The notes below the pieces were generated by a model. The model made no database searches, was not told the origin of the DNA, and saw nothing but the letters and a program-made list of their open reading frames with translations. Both the position numbers and the translations under genes were made by a program. This document shows, piece by piece, positions 1-6,377 of a stretch of DNA of 8,780 nucleotides. Each line of letters starts with the position of its first letter. The stretch's first letter is position 1. This DNA is from Alphaproteobacteria bacterium. GTDB taxonomy: Bacteria; Pseudomonadota; Alphaproteobacteria; BNTO01. The stretch lies in assembly GCA_025996655.1 (NCBI GenBank), contig BNTO01000024.1:1-8780 (forward strand), read 5' to 3'.

Positions 1-2
1 TA

Positions 3-251
3 ACGGACAATGATGAGGCGTACCATCAATGAATTCCTGAAAATCAGCTTTTTACAGGGAAAGATGGGGCCTATCTTTTAGAGCAAGACAACGGAAATAC
101 AAGGCATGATCTCGCTCGCTTTCGGAGGAGATCTAAGGTGACGTCAAGAAGTTTGGAAAGGATCGATGTGTCTTTATGGCTGCTCTGTTCCTTCCAAAGG
201 GACTGTTTATAGGGAACTTTGCAGGAGAAATTTTTATCAACTTTTACGTAA
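3..251 (+). pseudogene. Decayed IS1-family transposase, C-terminal fragment (copy 1)
   Basis: The reading frame starting at base 3 gives a stretch that fits the end of an IS1 InsB-type transposase. It has a Thr-Asp-x-x-x-x-Tyr segment (the second catalytic Asp, codon 6-8), then Leu-Glu-Gln-Asp-Asn with Glu at 81-83 as the likely last acidic residue. After that comes the Arg-rich pattern ARFRRRSKV and a Ser-Arg-Ser-Leu-Glu segment, as in IS1 where IERHNLNLRQHLARL is followed by SFSKSVELH. The frame is broken by TGA at 30-32 and TAG at 210-212, and its last natural stop appears to be TAA at 249-251. After the TAG the protein still aligns without gaps to copy 2 (TLQEKFLSTF against FLTEVVLSIF), so the TAG is an internal mutation. 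The 5' part lies outside the window. The family call rests on recalled IS1 sequences, not on a search. Confidence 0.7.
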
Positions 252-255
252 GTGT

Positions 256-423
256 CTCGAAAACAATAGTAATACAAGACATTATTTAGGAAGAAGGGCG
301 CGACGAACGAAGATCGTAAGCAAAACAGAAGAAATGGTTCATGTCACCATGAAGCTTGGGGGCGGTATTGCGGAATACGAAGGGTGGAAATTTTTAACAG
401 AGGTTGTTTTATCTATCTTTTAG
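256..423 (+). pseudogene. Decayed IS1-family transposase, C-terminal fragment (copy 2)
   Basis: Beginning five bases after the end of copy 1, this frame encodes a second, divergent version of the same tail: LENNSNTRHYLGRRARR, then TKIVSKTEEMVHV, ending with VVLSIF and TAG at 421-423. Against copy 1 it lacks one codon, after the Leu-Glu pair. It otherwise aligns colinearly to the end, so the two are homologous and differ as independent IS copies would. The frame runs open from an ATG at 166, but codons 166-255 do not resemble a transposase and overlap copy 1 in another frame. They are junction sequence, not a real N-terminus. Only the region around the last catalytic Glu (259-261) and the basic tail remains, so it cannot be active. 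I see no intact IS end or target duplication. Confidence 0.66.
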
Positions 424-441
424 TTAAAACTCTCAAAATTT

Positions 442-455
442 TAAAAACGTTTTTA
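442..455. repeat. 14-bp perfect AT-rich palindrome after the efflux operon
   Basis: TAAAAACGTTTTTA is a perfect palindrome just beyond the stop of the last efflux permease (minus strand) and 19 bases after the end of the second transposase remnant (plus strand). Its T-runs on both strands suggest a weak bidirectional termination signal, but the stem has only one GC step and no loop. It could equally be a chance AT-rich palindrome. Confidence 0.3.
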
Positions 456-477
456 TCTTCACAAAAGTCCCCGCTCC

Positions 478-1563
478 CTACAGCGAAATCCGAAACCGCC
501 GGAATGCAAAGAAGGCAAGGACAATACCGACGCCAAGCAGCGCGGAGCTGTACTGAATGAGATACATGAAATCTCCCCCTTTCAAAAGAATATTGCGCAC
601 CAAAAAAGTGTAGTGAGCCAGGGGATTTACGTACGAAATAAGGCGCAGCGGCAGAGGCATATTGTCTACGGAAAAGAAACAACCCGACAGCATCATGGCG
701 ATAAAAAGTATCATAAAATTGCACATCATCGATTGCTGTTGATTTTTCACAAAAGTCGACATTAAAACGCCCGCCATCAGCGCTGTATACACATAACACA
801 AACTCACAAAACCAAAGGCGACAAGGCTTCCCCGAAGGGGCAAAGAAAAAAAGAAACGCGAAGCCATGAGCGCAATAAAAACATTCCAAACGCCCACCAA
901 AGCAAAAGGGATCGTCTTGCCTAAAATAATGTCTGTACGCCGAATGGGTGCAGAAATAATCATTTCAAACGTTCCCCTCTCCTTTTCTTTTGCAATCGAG
1001 GTACAGGTTAAGACCATGACCAAAAACGTGAGTAACATGGACATAATCCCAGGAAGCGTAAAGGTCGACGAGGTCATAGACGGGTTGTATAACATGCGAA
1101 CTGAAACCGAAAGCGGCGCATGCGGCGTTTTTTCGCCTTTTGGCTCTAGGGATTGCGCGATACTTTTCAAATAAATATCCGCAGCTTGGGCGCGCAACAC
1201 GTCCGAAGCGTTGACAAGCAACTGGATTTTCTCCTCGTTGCGGCCCGCCGCACGCGTTAATCCGCCGGGAGGCGCCACAAGGACCGCATCCGCCTCGCCA
1301 CTTTGGATCGCATCTATGGGGTTAGCCTTGTGCTTTTTGACGGGCGCAAACCAACGCGAAGCTAGGGCGTGATCGTAAATATTTTGAACGAGCACATCGC
1401 GCGGCTCGGCATAAACATCAAGCCGAATATTCTTGACTTCGTTCGTTAACGCGTACCCAAACAAAAGCAACTGCAGAACCGGCATAATAATAACCGCCAT
1501 GCCTAAATGCGGATCGCGCAGCGTTTGAATAATTTCTTTGCGAATGAAGCCTTTTAAAATCAT
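478..1563 (-). CDS. ABC-2 type efflux permease, YbhR-like
   Basis: Inner-membrane subunit of the multidrug-type ABC exporter encoded here; it should pair with the other permease to form the transmembrane channel. The 361-residue protein has the ABC-2 layout of the YbhR/YhhJ group. A cytoplasmic amphipathic start (FIRKEIIQTLRDP, 6-18) is followed by a first membrane helix at about 20-38. A periplasmic domain at about 40-165 includes LLVNASD. Five further helices lie between about 170 and 355. The coupling region after the second helix reads AKEKERGTFEMIISAP (191-206), with the conserved E-R-G-T-x-E pattern. A second family motif, MLSGCFFSVDNMP, is at 291-303. Length is close to the roughly 370 residues recalled for E. 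coli YbhR. It is last in the operon, and its ATG overlaps the preceding stop by 4 nt (ATGA), so its translation is probably coupled. The transported compound cannot be read from sequence. Confidence 0.9.
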   Translation of the reverse strand: MILKGFIRKEIIQTLRDPHLGMAVIIMPVLQLLLFGYALTNEVKNIRLDVYAEPRDVLVQNIYDHALASRWFAPVKKHKANPIDAIQSGEADAVLVAPPGGLTRAAGRNEEKIQLLVNASDVLRAQAADIYLKSIAQSLEPKGEKTPHAPLSVSVRMLYNPSMTSSTFTLPGIMSMLLTFLVMVLTCTSIAKEKERGTFEMIISAPIRRTDIILGKTIPFALVGVWNVFIALMASRFFFSLPLRGSLVAFGFVSLCYVYTALMAGVLMSTFVKNQQQSMMCNFMILFIAMMLSGCFFSVDNMPLPLRLISYVNPLAHYTFLVRNILLKGGDFMYLIQYSSALLGVGIVLAFFAFRRFRISL

Positions 1564-2675
1564 GACTCTAAATTTCCTTTAAATGTCTTTGTGCACAGGC
1601 GAATGGCCATACAAGTAAAAACAAAAAGCATAAAAAGGGGCAAGAAAAGTTCCAAGGCCGACGAGCCTTTTAAAAATTGATCACGTACAATCGTGACGTA
1701 CCACCGCGCGGGGAAGCAGGCTGTGATTCCTTGGAAAAAAGTAGGCATATGTTCAATGGGAAAAATGAAGCCAGAAAAAAGCATGGACGGCATCATTCCA
1801 ATCATAAGGGCGAATTGGATGGCGGCTTGTTGATTGCGAATAAGCGTTGAAATAAGAAGGCCTTGCCCTAAATAGGTCAGCAAAAACATCAGCGTCGCCA
1901 CCCAAAAAATCCATAATTGTCCGATAAAAGGAATCCCGTACAACGTTCGCGCAATTATATAAACCACAAAAACAGAAATAAGGCCGAGAAGGGCATAAGG
2001 AAGCATTTTCCCAAGGACAACCTCCATAGGGCGAACGGGCGTTGACAAAAGCAATTCCATAGAACCATTTTCCCACTCGCGCGAAATCGTTAAGGCGGTT
2101 AACAAAATGGATAAAATGGCCATCACTACCGCCGTAAGCGCGGGTACGGTGAACCAGCGAGAACTTAATTCGGGATTATAAAGAAAACGCGTCTTCAGCG
2201 CCCCTTCGCTGGCGGGGTGGTCGCTTTTGGAAAGATTTTGAAGGGTCTTGGCCTGAATGGCGCCAAGATAACCCACAAGGGCGTTCCCCGAGGAATTATC
2301 CGTTCCATCAACCAAAACTTGAAGTTTCCCTTCCTGCGCCCCTAACAAAAAATGCTCAAACTGCGGCGGAATAATAATCATGGCGCGTGCACGTTCACGT
2401 TCAATCCAGCGTATCCCTTCGTGCGCACTGGCCACAGGCGTAATTTTGAAATATTGCGAACTCCCCAGCGTGTTGAGGAAGGTGCGCGACGTTTGGGAAT
2501 GATCTTGATCCACATAAACGGTGGGAACCTCTCGAACGTTGAATTCAATCGCCGTTCCAAACAGCAACACCATAACAACAGGCATCACAAGCGAAAAAAT
2601 CAACGTAAAAGGATCGCGCAAAATATGCCGGATTTCCTTGTTGAAAATAGCAACTGTGCGGCGTTGATTCACCAT
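1560..2675 (-). CDS. ABC-2 type efflux permease, YbhS-like
   Basis: Second inner-membrane subunit of the exporter, 371 residues, related to but distinct from the downstream permease. It shows the same architecture: KEIRHILRDPFTLIF (14-28) leading into the first helix, then a large periplasmic domain at about 44-172 containing LVDGTDNSSGNA, a segment typical of this family. Five helices follow at about 176-360. The cytoplasmic coupling motif is SREWENGSMELLLSTP (198-213), and SGFIFPIEHMP is at 301-311. Heterodimerisation with the YbhR-like subunit is inferred from the paired genes. The ATG at 2675 overlaps the end of the upstream ATPase gene by 7 nt, and an AAGGGG sequence just upstream, inside that gene, can serve as ribosome binding site. 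In E. coli the equivalent subunit is linked to antibiotic export; the substrate here is unknown. Confidence 0.9.
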   Translation of the reverse strand: MVNQRRTVAIFNKEIRHILRDPFTLIFSLVMPVVMVLLFGTAIEFNVREVPTVYVDQDHSQTSRTFLNTLGSSQYFKITPVASAHEGIRWIERERARAMIIIPPQFEHFLLGAQEGKLQVLVDGTDNSSGNALVGYLGAIQAKTLQNLSKSDHPASEGALKTRFLYNPELSSRWFTVPALTAVVMAILSILLTALTISREWENGSMELLLSTPVRPMEVVLGKMLPYALLGLISVFVVYIIARTLYGIPFIGQLWIFWVATLMFLLTYLGQGLLISTLIRNQQAAIQFALMIGMMPSMLFSGFIFPIEHMPTFFQGITACFPARWYVTIVRDQFLKGSSALELFLPLFMLFVFTCMAIRLCTKTFKGNLES

Positions 2676-3583
2676 GAGCGATCCCCTTCCACTTTTTGAA
2701 TAAAAACATCCTCAAGAGAGGGCGCAATGGACTCTACTGAAAAATGCTCCTGAAACAGAGGCGGGACAAGACCCTCCTTCGGAAAAATGACATGAAAATA
2801 GCGCCCATAAGGCATAAAAAGCTCACATTGCTCTTTGAAATTTTTGAGCTGCTCCGTTGAAAGGTCGCTTTTAGGCAACAAGCGAAACATGGGCTTGGGG
2901 AACGTCTCTTTTTCAAGATCTTTTGGCGTTCCAAGCGCAATAATTTCGCCCGAGCGCATCAACACAATGCGGTTACAATTTTCCGCCTCATCCATATAAT
3001 GCGTTGTTACAAAAATGGTCTTGCCTTTTGCGGCGAGCTGATGAATGAGCTCCCAAAATTTCTGACGCGACACAGGCGAAACGCCCGCCGTCGGCTCATC
3101 GAGAACCACAAGATTGGGATCGTGAATGAGGGAGGCCACAAGAGCCACTTGCTGCTTCGTTCCACTGGGCAAATCCGCCACCATCGTGCGCTCCGTCCGA
3201 TTAAACTGAATCATGGCAAACAAATCTTCTTTGCGTTGTTTGTAAAGCGCTCCCGAAACTTGATGCAACATCGCGGCAAAATCCAAATTCTCGCCTACCG
3301 TCAAATCCTCATACAGCGTAAAGCGCTGCGACATATAGCCGACTTTCGCCTTAATGCGATCCTCGCGCCCGGGAAGAAAGGGTTCGCCATCAACAATAAC
3401 GCTTCCTTTTGTGGCCGGTAAAAGCCCACAAATCACGCGGATGGTTGTCGTTTTCCCAGCGCCGTTCGCACCCAAAAAGCCAAAAATCTCACCGCGAGGC
3501 ACACAAAAAGAAACGTCTTTTACGGCAAAAAAAGAACCGAATTGAACGCAGAGCCCTTGAACTTCAACAATAAAATCCGTCAT
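2669..3583 (-). CDS. ABC exporter ATPase, equivalent to YbhF C-terminal half
   Basis: Cytoplasmic ATP-binding subunit that should power the exporter as one half of an ATPase heterodimer. The 304-residue protein has Walker A GANGAGKTT (38-46, Lys44), Q-loop Gln86 in YMSQRFTLY, Walker B LVVLDEP with catalytic Glu163, and switch His195 in TTHYMDEAE. Its signature motif is not LSGGQ but LPSGTKQ (138-144). Replacement of this motif is usual in the second domain of YbhF-type proteins, which recall as LPLGxKQ. The D-loop reads GVSP, with Ser169 where Asp is typical. Residues from about 228 to 304 form a C-terminal extension common in drug-type ATPases. The ATG at 3583 overlaps the stop of the preceding ATPase gene by 4 nt (ATGA), so the two chains are likely made in equal amounts. 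In E. coli both domains sit in one YbhF polypeptide. Confidence 0.92.
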   Translation of the reverse strand: MTDFIVEVQGLCVQFGSFFAVKDVSFCVPRGEIFGFLGANGAGKTTTIRVICGLLPATKGSVIVDGEPFLPGREDRIKAKVGYMSQRFTLYEDLTVGENLDFAAMLHQVSGALYKQRKEDLFAMIQFNRTERTMVADLPSGTKQQVALVASLIHDPNLVVLDEPTAGVSPVSRQKFWELIHQLAAKGKTIFVTTHYMDEAENCNRIVLMRSGEIIALGTPKDLEKETFPKPMFRLLPKSDLSTEQLKNFKEQCELFMPYGRYFHVIFPKEGLVPPLFQEHFSVESIAPSLEDVFIQKVEGDRSW

Positions 3584-4305
3584 GCTTGCTCGGCCTTTTT
3601 TATAAAAAGTTCATCAAAATTGTCTACAGCGTAACGCCTCATAAGATCTTGAGGCACGCCGCTGTCAATAACATTCCCGCCTTCTAACAAATGGACTTTT
3701 TCGCAGCGTTCCGCCTCGTCCATATAGGCCGTAGCCATAATAATAGTGATGTTCTTCTCAAAGCGCAGTTCGTGCAGCATGGCCCAAAATTCACGCCGAC
3801 TAATTGGGTCCACACCATTCGTCGGCTCATCCAGCAAGACCATTTGAGGCGCGCGCAGCAACGCGCACATAAGCCCCAACTTTTTGTACATGCCGCCGGA
3901 AAGCTGCCGAGCCGCGCGATCTTTAAATTTTTCTAAACGCGTCAAATGGAGCAAAACATCCGCTCTTTGTTGAAATTCCTGAGGCGGAATCCCGTAAAGA
4001 TCTTTAAAAAAATGCAAATGCTCCCTCACCGACAAATCACCATAAAGGCTTTGTTTCTCAGGCATATAGGCGATGTGAGCGCGGACTTTTTTCAGCGTTA
4101 TGGGAGCGTCATCCTTTTGATAAAGAATGTGGCCCTCTTTGCAATCCAGCAACCCTAAAAGCGTACGAAGAAGCGTTGTTTTCCCCGCTCCTTCAGGACC
4201 AATAAGCCCATGAATCATCCCCGCTTCAAAACAAAGCGAAACATCCTTAAGCGCTTTTATTTCCTTAAAACGACGGGATAGATGCTGAACCTCTACACTA
4301 ATCAA
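3580..4305 (-). CDS. ABC exporter ATPase, equivalent to YbhF N-terminal half
   Basis: The partner ATPase subunit, 241 residues. It has Walker A GPEGAGKTT (36-44, Lys42), a full signature LSGGM (135-139), Walker B MVLLDEP (Glu160) and a normal D-loop GVDP. Two catalytic positions deviate. The Q-loop position is Glu83 (YMPEKQSLY), and the switch histidine is Ala193 (ATAYMDEAE). As I recall, the first domains of YbhF and RbbA also carry Ala at this switch. The chain should therefore contribute its signature motif to the working site but hydrolyse poorly at its own site. The start is TTG at 4305, preceded by AAAAAGGAGA with a 6-nt spacer; no ATG or GTG is available nearby in frame. A 21-nt gap separates it from the adaptor gene. 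The Leu-rich C-terminus is short, with no extra domain. Confidence 0.91.
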   Translation of the reverse strand: MISVEVQHLSRRFKEIKALKDVSLCFEAGMIHGLIGPEGAGKTTLLRTLLGLLDCKEGHILYQKDDAPITLKKVRAHIAYMPEKQSLYGDLSVREHLHFFKDLYGIPPQEFQQRADVLLHLTRLEKFKDRAARQLSGGMYKKLGLMCALLRAPQMVLLDEPTNGVDPISRREFWAMLHELRFEKNITIIMATAYMDEAERCEKVHLLEGGNVIDSGVPQDLMRRYAVDNFDELFIKKAEQA

Positions 4306-4311
4306 AAAACT

Positions 4312-4316
4312 CTCCT
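4312..4316 (-). promoter_or_regulatory. Ribosome binding site deciding a TTG start
   Basis: AGGAG on the minus strand, inside AAAAAGGAGAG, lies 6 nt before the TTG at 4305-4303. It is the strongest Shine-Dalgarno sequence in the operon and is the main reason to accept the TTG start of the first ATPase gene. Confidence 0.7.
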
Positions 4317-4326
4317 TTTTGAGGGT

Positions 4327-5127
4327 TCACGCGGCTTTTACAGGAACCTTCGCATCTTCTGAGGAGGGTTGCGTTGCAGGGGTATCCGAGGGCGTCTCTA
4401 AGAATGTTTCGATACTCATTCCAGGCTTCAACGTTTCGTCCGCATTCTCAAACTGAACTTTCACGCCAAAAACAAGGCGTGTCCGCTCTTTGCGTGTCTG
4501 AACATTTTTGGGCGTAAACTCCGCCTCGCTATTGATTTTGATAATTTTTCCTTTAAAGACCCGCCCCGGCAGCTCGGGCAACGTGCCTATAACCGTTTGG
4601 CCTAGAGCTAAGGACGCAATTTTCTCTTGCTCAACATAAAAAAACGTCCAGATTTCTTGAACATTGGCAACCGACAAAACCCCTGTTCCCTCCGCAACCC
4701 ACTCGCCCTCTTCCTTAAACTTCGACAAAACGACGCCGTCCATCACAGAGCGCAGCGTGCACCAAGAAATTTTTAATGCGGCCTCATCTTTTTTGGATTC
4801 CAGTGTTTCCAATTCGTTTTTTGAAGAATTAGAATTTTTATAAAGGGCCAACCCTCTCTCGTATTTACTCTTGACTTCTTTAAGTTGAATCTTGAATTCA
4901 CTATCGTCTAAAAGGGCGATAACGTCATCTTTCTTGAGGTGATCGCCTTCTTTGACCGAAAACTTAAGGATTTGAGACGGCACGCGCGCGGGGATCACAA
5001 CCCGTGTCGCTTCGAGCGTTCCGGAGTAGAAAAATTCCTCTTTAAAAACCTTTTCTTTAACCCAAAATCCTCCCCCTATAAGAGCGCACACCACAAAGGT
5101 AGAAATTAAAGTTCGAATTTTTATCAT
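4327..5127 (-). CDS. HlyD-family periplasmic adaptor, YbhG/YhiI-like
   Basis: Membrane-anchored periplasmic adaptor expected to bridge the inner-membrane ABC exporter to an outer-membrane channel. The 266-residue protein has Lys/Arg at 3-5 and an N-terminal membrane helix at about 6-23 as a signal anchor. The first half of a biotinyl-lipoyl-like domain is at about 35-75 (VVIPARVPSQILKFSVKEGD). A short helical hairpin at about 76-120 is followed by the second lipoyl half (SVMDGVVLSKF, 127-137) and a beta-barrel part with EAEFTPKNVQTRKERTRLVF (201-220). That last segment is characteristic of YbhG/YhiI-type adaptors. The tail after about 245 is Pro/Ser/Thr-rich. ATG at 5127 is preferred over an in-frame TTG at 5130, because AAAGG lies at a better distance from the ATG. 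It is the first gene of the operon. At 266 residues it is shorter than E. coli YbhG, recalled as about 330, with the loss mainly in the hairpin. Confidence 0.88.
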   Translation of the reverse strand: MIKIRTLISTFVVCALIGGGFWVKEKVFKEEFFYSGTLEATRVVIPARVPSQILKFSVKEGDHLKKDDVIALLDDSEFKIQLKEVKSKYERGLALYKNSNSSKNELETLESKKDEAALKISWCTLRSVMDGVVLSKFKEEGEWVAEGTGVLSVANVQEIWTFFYVEQEKIASLALGQTVIGTLPELPGRVFKGKIIKINSEAEFTPKNVQTRKERTRLVFGVKVQFENADETLKPGMSIETFLETPSDTPATQPSSEDAKVPVKAA

Positions 5128-5192
5128 CAAAACGCCTTTAGATTATTGAGGAAACACCGACCTGCTCAGCGAGGATTTCCCAGAGATACAAA

Positions 5193-5229
5193 TTCATTGT
5201 ACTGCCAAGAAAGAGAGCTTTACAATGAA
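5193..5229. promoter_or_regulatory. Inverted repeat, candidate operator between divergent genes
   Basis: TTCATTGTA (5193-5201) and TACAATGAA (5221-5229) form a perfect 9-bp inverted repeat separated by 19 bases, so the half-site centres are 28 bases apart. It lies 66 bases upstream of the adaptor start and 117 bases upstream of the exported-protein gene. It overlaps the best promoter candidate of the efflux operon. This is what a binding site for a dimeric repressor would look like. The E. coli ybhGFSR operon is controlled by the TetR-type regulator CecR, but no sequence match to CecR sites is claimed and no regulator gene is present here. A transcribed hairpin is the main alternative. Confidence 0.5.
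5196..5225 (-). promoter_or_regulatory. Candidate promoter of the efflux operon
   Basis: On the minus strand TTGTAA (5225-5220) is followed after 18 bases by TACAAT (5201-5196). The -10 box matches the sigma-70 consensus at five of six positions and the -35 at four. Transcription would start near 5189, giving a leader of about 60 nt before the adaptor ATG. Both boxes sit inside the inverted repeat, so a bound repressor would block RNA polymerase. Because of the symmetry, the plus strand carries a similar pair, TTGTAC (5197-5202) and TACAAT (5221-5226), which could drive the divergent gene. Confidence 0.42.
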
Positions 5230-5346
5230 AATAAAAGCCCATCTTCTTTTTTCCTAAAACGGCCCTTGACTTTTTAGAAAATTGGACAAAAGGCGACGTT
5301 AGGATTAATTTTAGATATAGTTAAGATATTTTTCTTAAGAAGGGCG

Positions 5347-6294
5347 ATGATTTCAAAGAAGAATTTCTTTTTCTTTAGGGGAATTTTCTTCTCTGAAATT
5401 TTTTGGGGAGGTGTTTTGTCAGCGGCGCCTACGCCCTCTGAATCCTCCGAATCCGGCAATTCTTTTGAAAAAGAGGTGCAGTGGCAGAGTTTTCAAAAAC
5501 ACTATTTGAAAAAAGCCGCAAAAGGATCAAAAATCTCGATCGACAAACACTTCCTAGACCTTCTAAAACAAGCCAATTCGGGGCCAAAGCTCGTACGTTT
5601 AGGGTTGCTAAGTTCCGTTTTTTCTGAAACGCTTTCTCCTTCTGAAAGGGATACACTTTTGCTTTTAAGTTTCAATGCCGCCAAAAACTCTTACTCTTCT
5701 CACAATAATCCGCTGCCTTTTCAAGAAAATCTTGTCCGTTACATGGTTGGGAAGTTTTTAGGGAAAGGTAGCGTCTTACGTTACAAAAAGGACGCGCCCT
5801 CCCAAGTTTCTTCGCCTTGGAAAGGGGAAGTTTTTCTCGATGATCTTTGTGAGAAATTGGATCGCCAAAGTTCAGGAAGTTTCTATAAAAGGCAAGTGGC
5901 TTGTATGCTGAAAAGCGTAGAGTTTCGAAAGGCATTTCAGGGGAACCTTTCGACCCCTTGTACGCAACATTGCGCGAAAAGTTTTGATACGGCGTTGGGC
6001 TCAGAGTTTGGCCTCCTTTGGCTCGATGGCTATATCAAAGAAAAAAATGTTGCAAAAAAGCAACTATGGGAAGAGAAACTCCTAAGCTTGTCGGATGACG
6101 CGCTTATTTTGGCGGGGCAGCGTGCCCTCGTTGTTCAAGAAAAAGGCGCCATCCCGAAACTTATTGCCGCGTACACTTTGGCTTCTACGCGCAAAAACGA
6201 CCTTAAAAATCGCCTCAAACTCATTATTCAGTACCTGATTCAAACGAAAAAGGCGCCCGTTTTTAAGGCTTTGTTGGTACAATATGGCAGGTAA
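5347..6294 (+). CDS. Unrecognised, probably exported helical protein
   Basis: I do not recognise this 315-residue protein. The N-terminus resembles a signal peptide: Lys4-Lys5, then a very Phe-rich segment (FFFFRGIFFSEIFWGG, 7-22) and VLSAA (23-27), with a plausible signal peptidase site after Ala26 or Ala27. Arg11 and Glu17 interrupt the hydrophobic core, so export is likely but not certain. The remainder has no further membrane helix and reads as mostly alpha-helical, basic and Leu/Lys-rich. It holds four cysteines (168, 186, 205, 209); the last pair sits in CTQHC and could form disulfides in the periplasm. ATG at 5347 has AAGAAGGG upstream at good spacing. It is divergent from the efflux operon and shares its regulatory gap, which may hint at a linked role. 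It could instead be an envelope protein peculiar to this lineage. Confidence 0.75.
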   Translation: MISKKNFFFFRGIFFSEIFWGGVLSAAPTPSESSESGNSFEKEVQWQSFQKHYLKKAAKGSKISIDKHFLDLLKQANSGPKLVRLGLLSSVFSETLSPSERDTLLLLSFNAAKNSYSSHNNPLPFQENLVRYMVGKFLGKGSVLRYKKDAPSQVSSPWKGEVFLDDLCEKLDRQSSGSFYKRQVACMLKSVEFRKAFQGNLSTPCTQHCAKSFDTALGSEFGLLWLDGYIKEKNVAKKQLWEEKLLSLSDDALILAGQRALVVQEKGAIPKLIAAYTLASTRKNDLKNRLKLIIQYLIQTKKAPVFKALLVQYGR

Positions 6295-6295
6295 C

Positions 6296-6324
6296 TTGAA
6301 ACTCCTTTTTAATTGCAGTATACG
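6296..6324 (+). promoter_or_regulatory. ndk: Candidate sigma-70 promoter of ndk
   Basis: TTGAAA (6296-6301, five of six consensus bases) and TATACG (6319-6324, four of six) are separated by exactly 17 bases in the 83-base gap before ndk. Transcription would start near 6331 and leave a leader of about 47 nt. That leader contains AGGAAA-GG-TTTCCT (6339-6352), a near-palindrome too tight to form a stable hairpin. Confidence 0.48.
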
Positions 6325-6364
6325 TGGAGTAAGAGGGGAGGAAAGGTTTCCTAGCACTATTTTT

Positions 6365-6370
6365 GAGGAG
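6365..6370 (+). promoter_or_regulatory. ndk: Ribosome binding site deciding the GTG start of ndk
   Basis: GAGGAG lies 7 nt before the GTG at 6378. An in-frame TTG at 6363 overlaps this site and would add five residues not seen in the family, so the GTG is the better start. Confidence 0.75.
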
Positions 6371-6377
6371 AAGAGCC

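Noticed and set aside
166..423. 85-codon open frame starting with ATG at 166, read as one intact small gene
   Set aside because: Only codons from about 256 onward are homologous to a transposase tail. The first 30 codons overlap copy 1 in another frame and look unlike any protein I know, so the frame is a chance fusion of junction sequence to an IS remnant. A resemblance of its early part to an IS30-type helix-turn-helix was considered and dropped.
866..1174. 102-codon plus-strand open frame inside the YbhR-like permease gene
   Set aside because: It lies antisense within a gene with clear ABC-2 motifs and has no recognisable content of its own. The same holds for the frames at 2352-2699, 2999-3421 and 3691-3936.
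5266..5311. Plus-strand promoter built from TTGACT (5266-5271) or TTGGAC (5283-5288) for the exported-protein gene
   Set aside because: TTGACT has no acceptable -10 at 16-18 bases. TTGGAC with TAATTT at 17 bases is possible but weak in an AT-rich stretch offering several alternatives, so no specific promoter is called here.
5274..5459. 61-codon minus-strand frame across the start of the exported-protein gene
   Set aside because: Its Lys/Phe-rich composition is explained as the antisense of the Phe/Lys-rich leader. It has no ribosome binding site worth noting.
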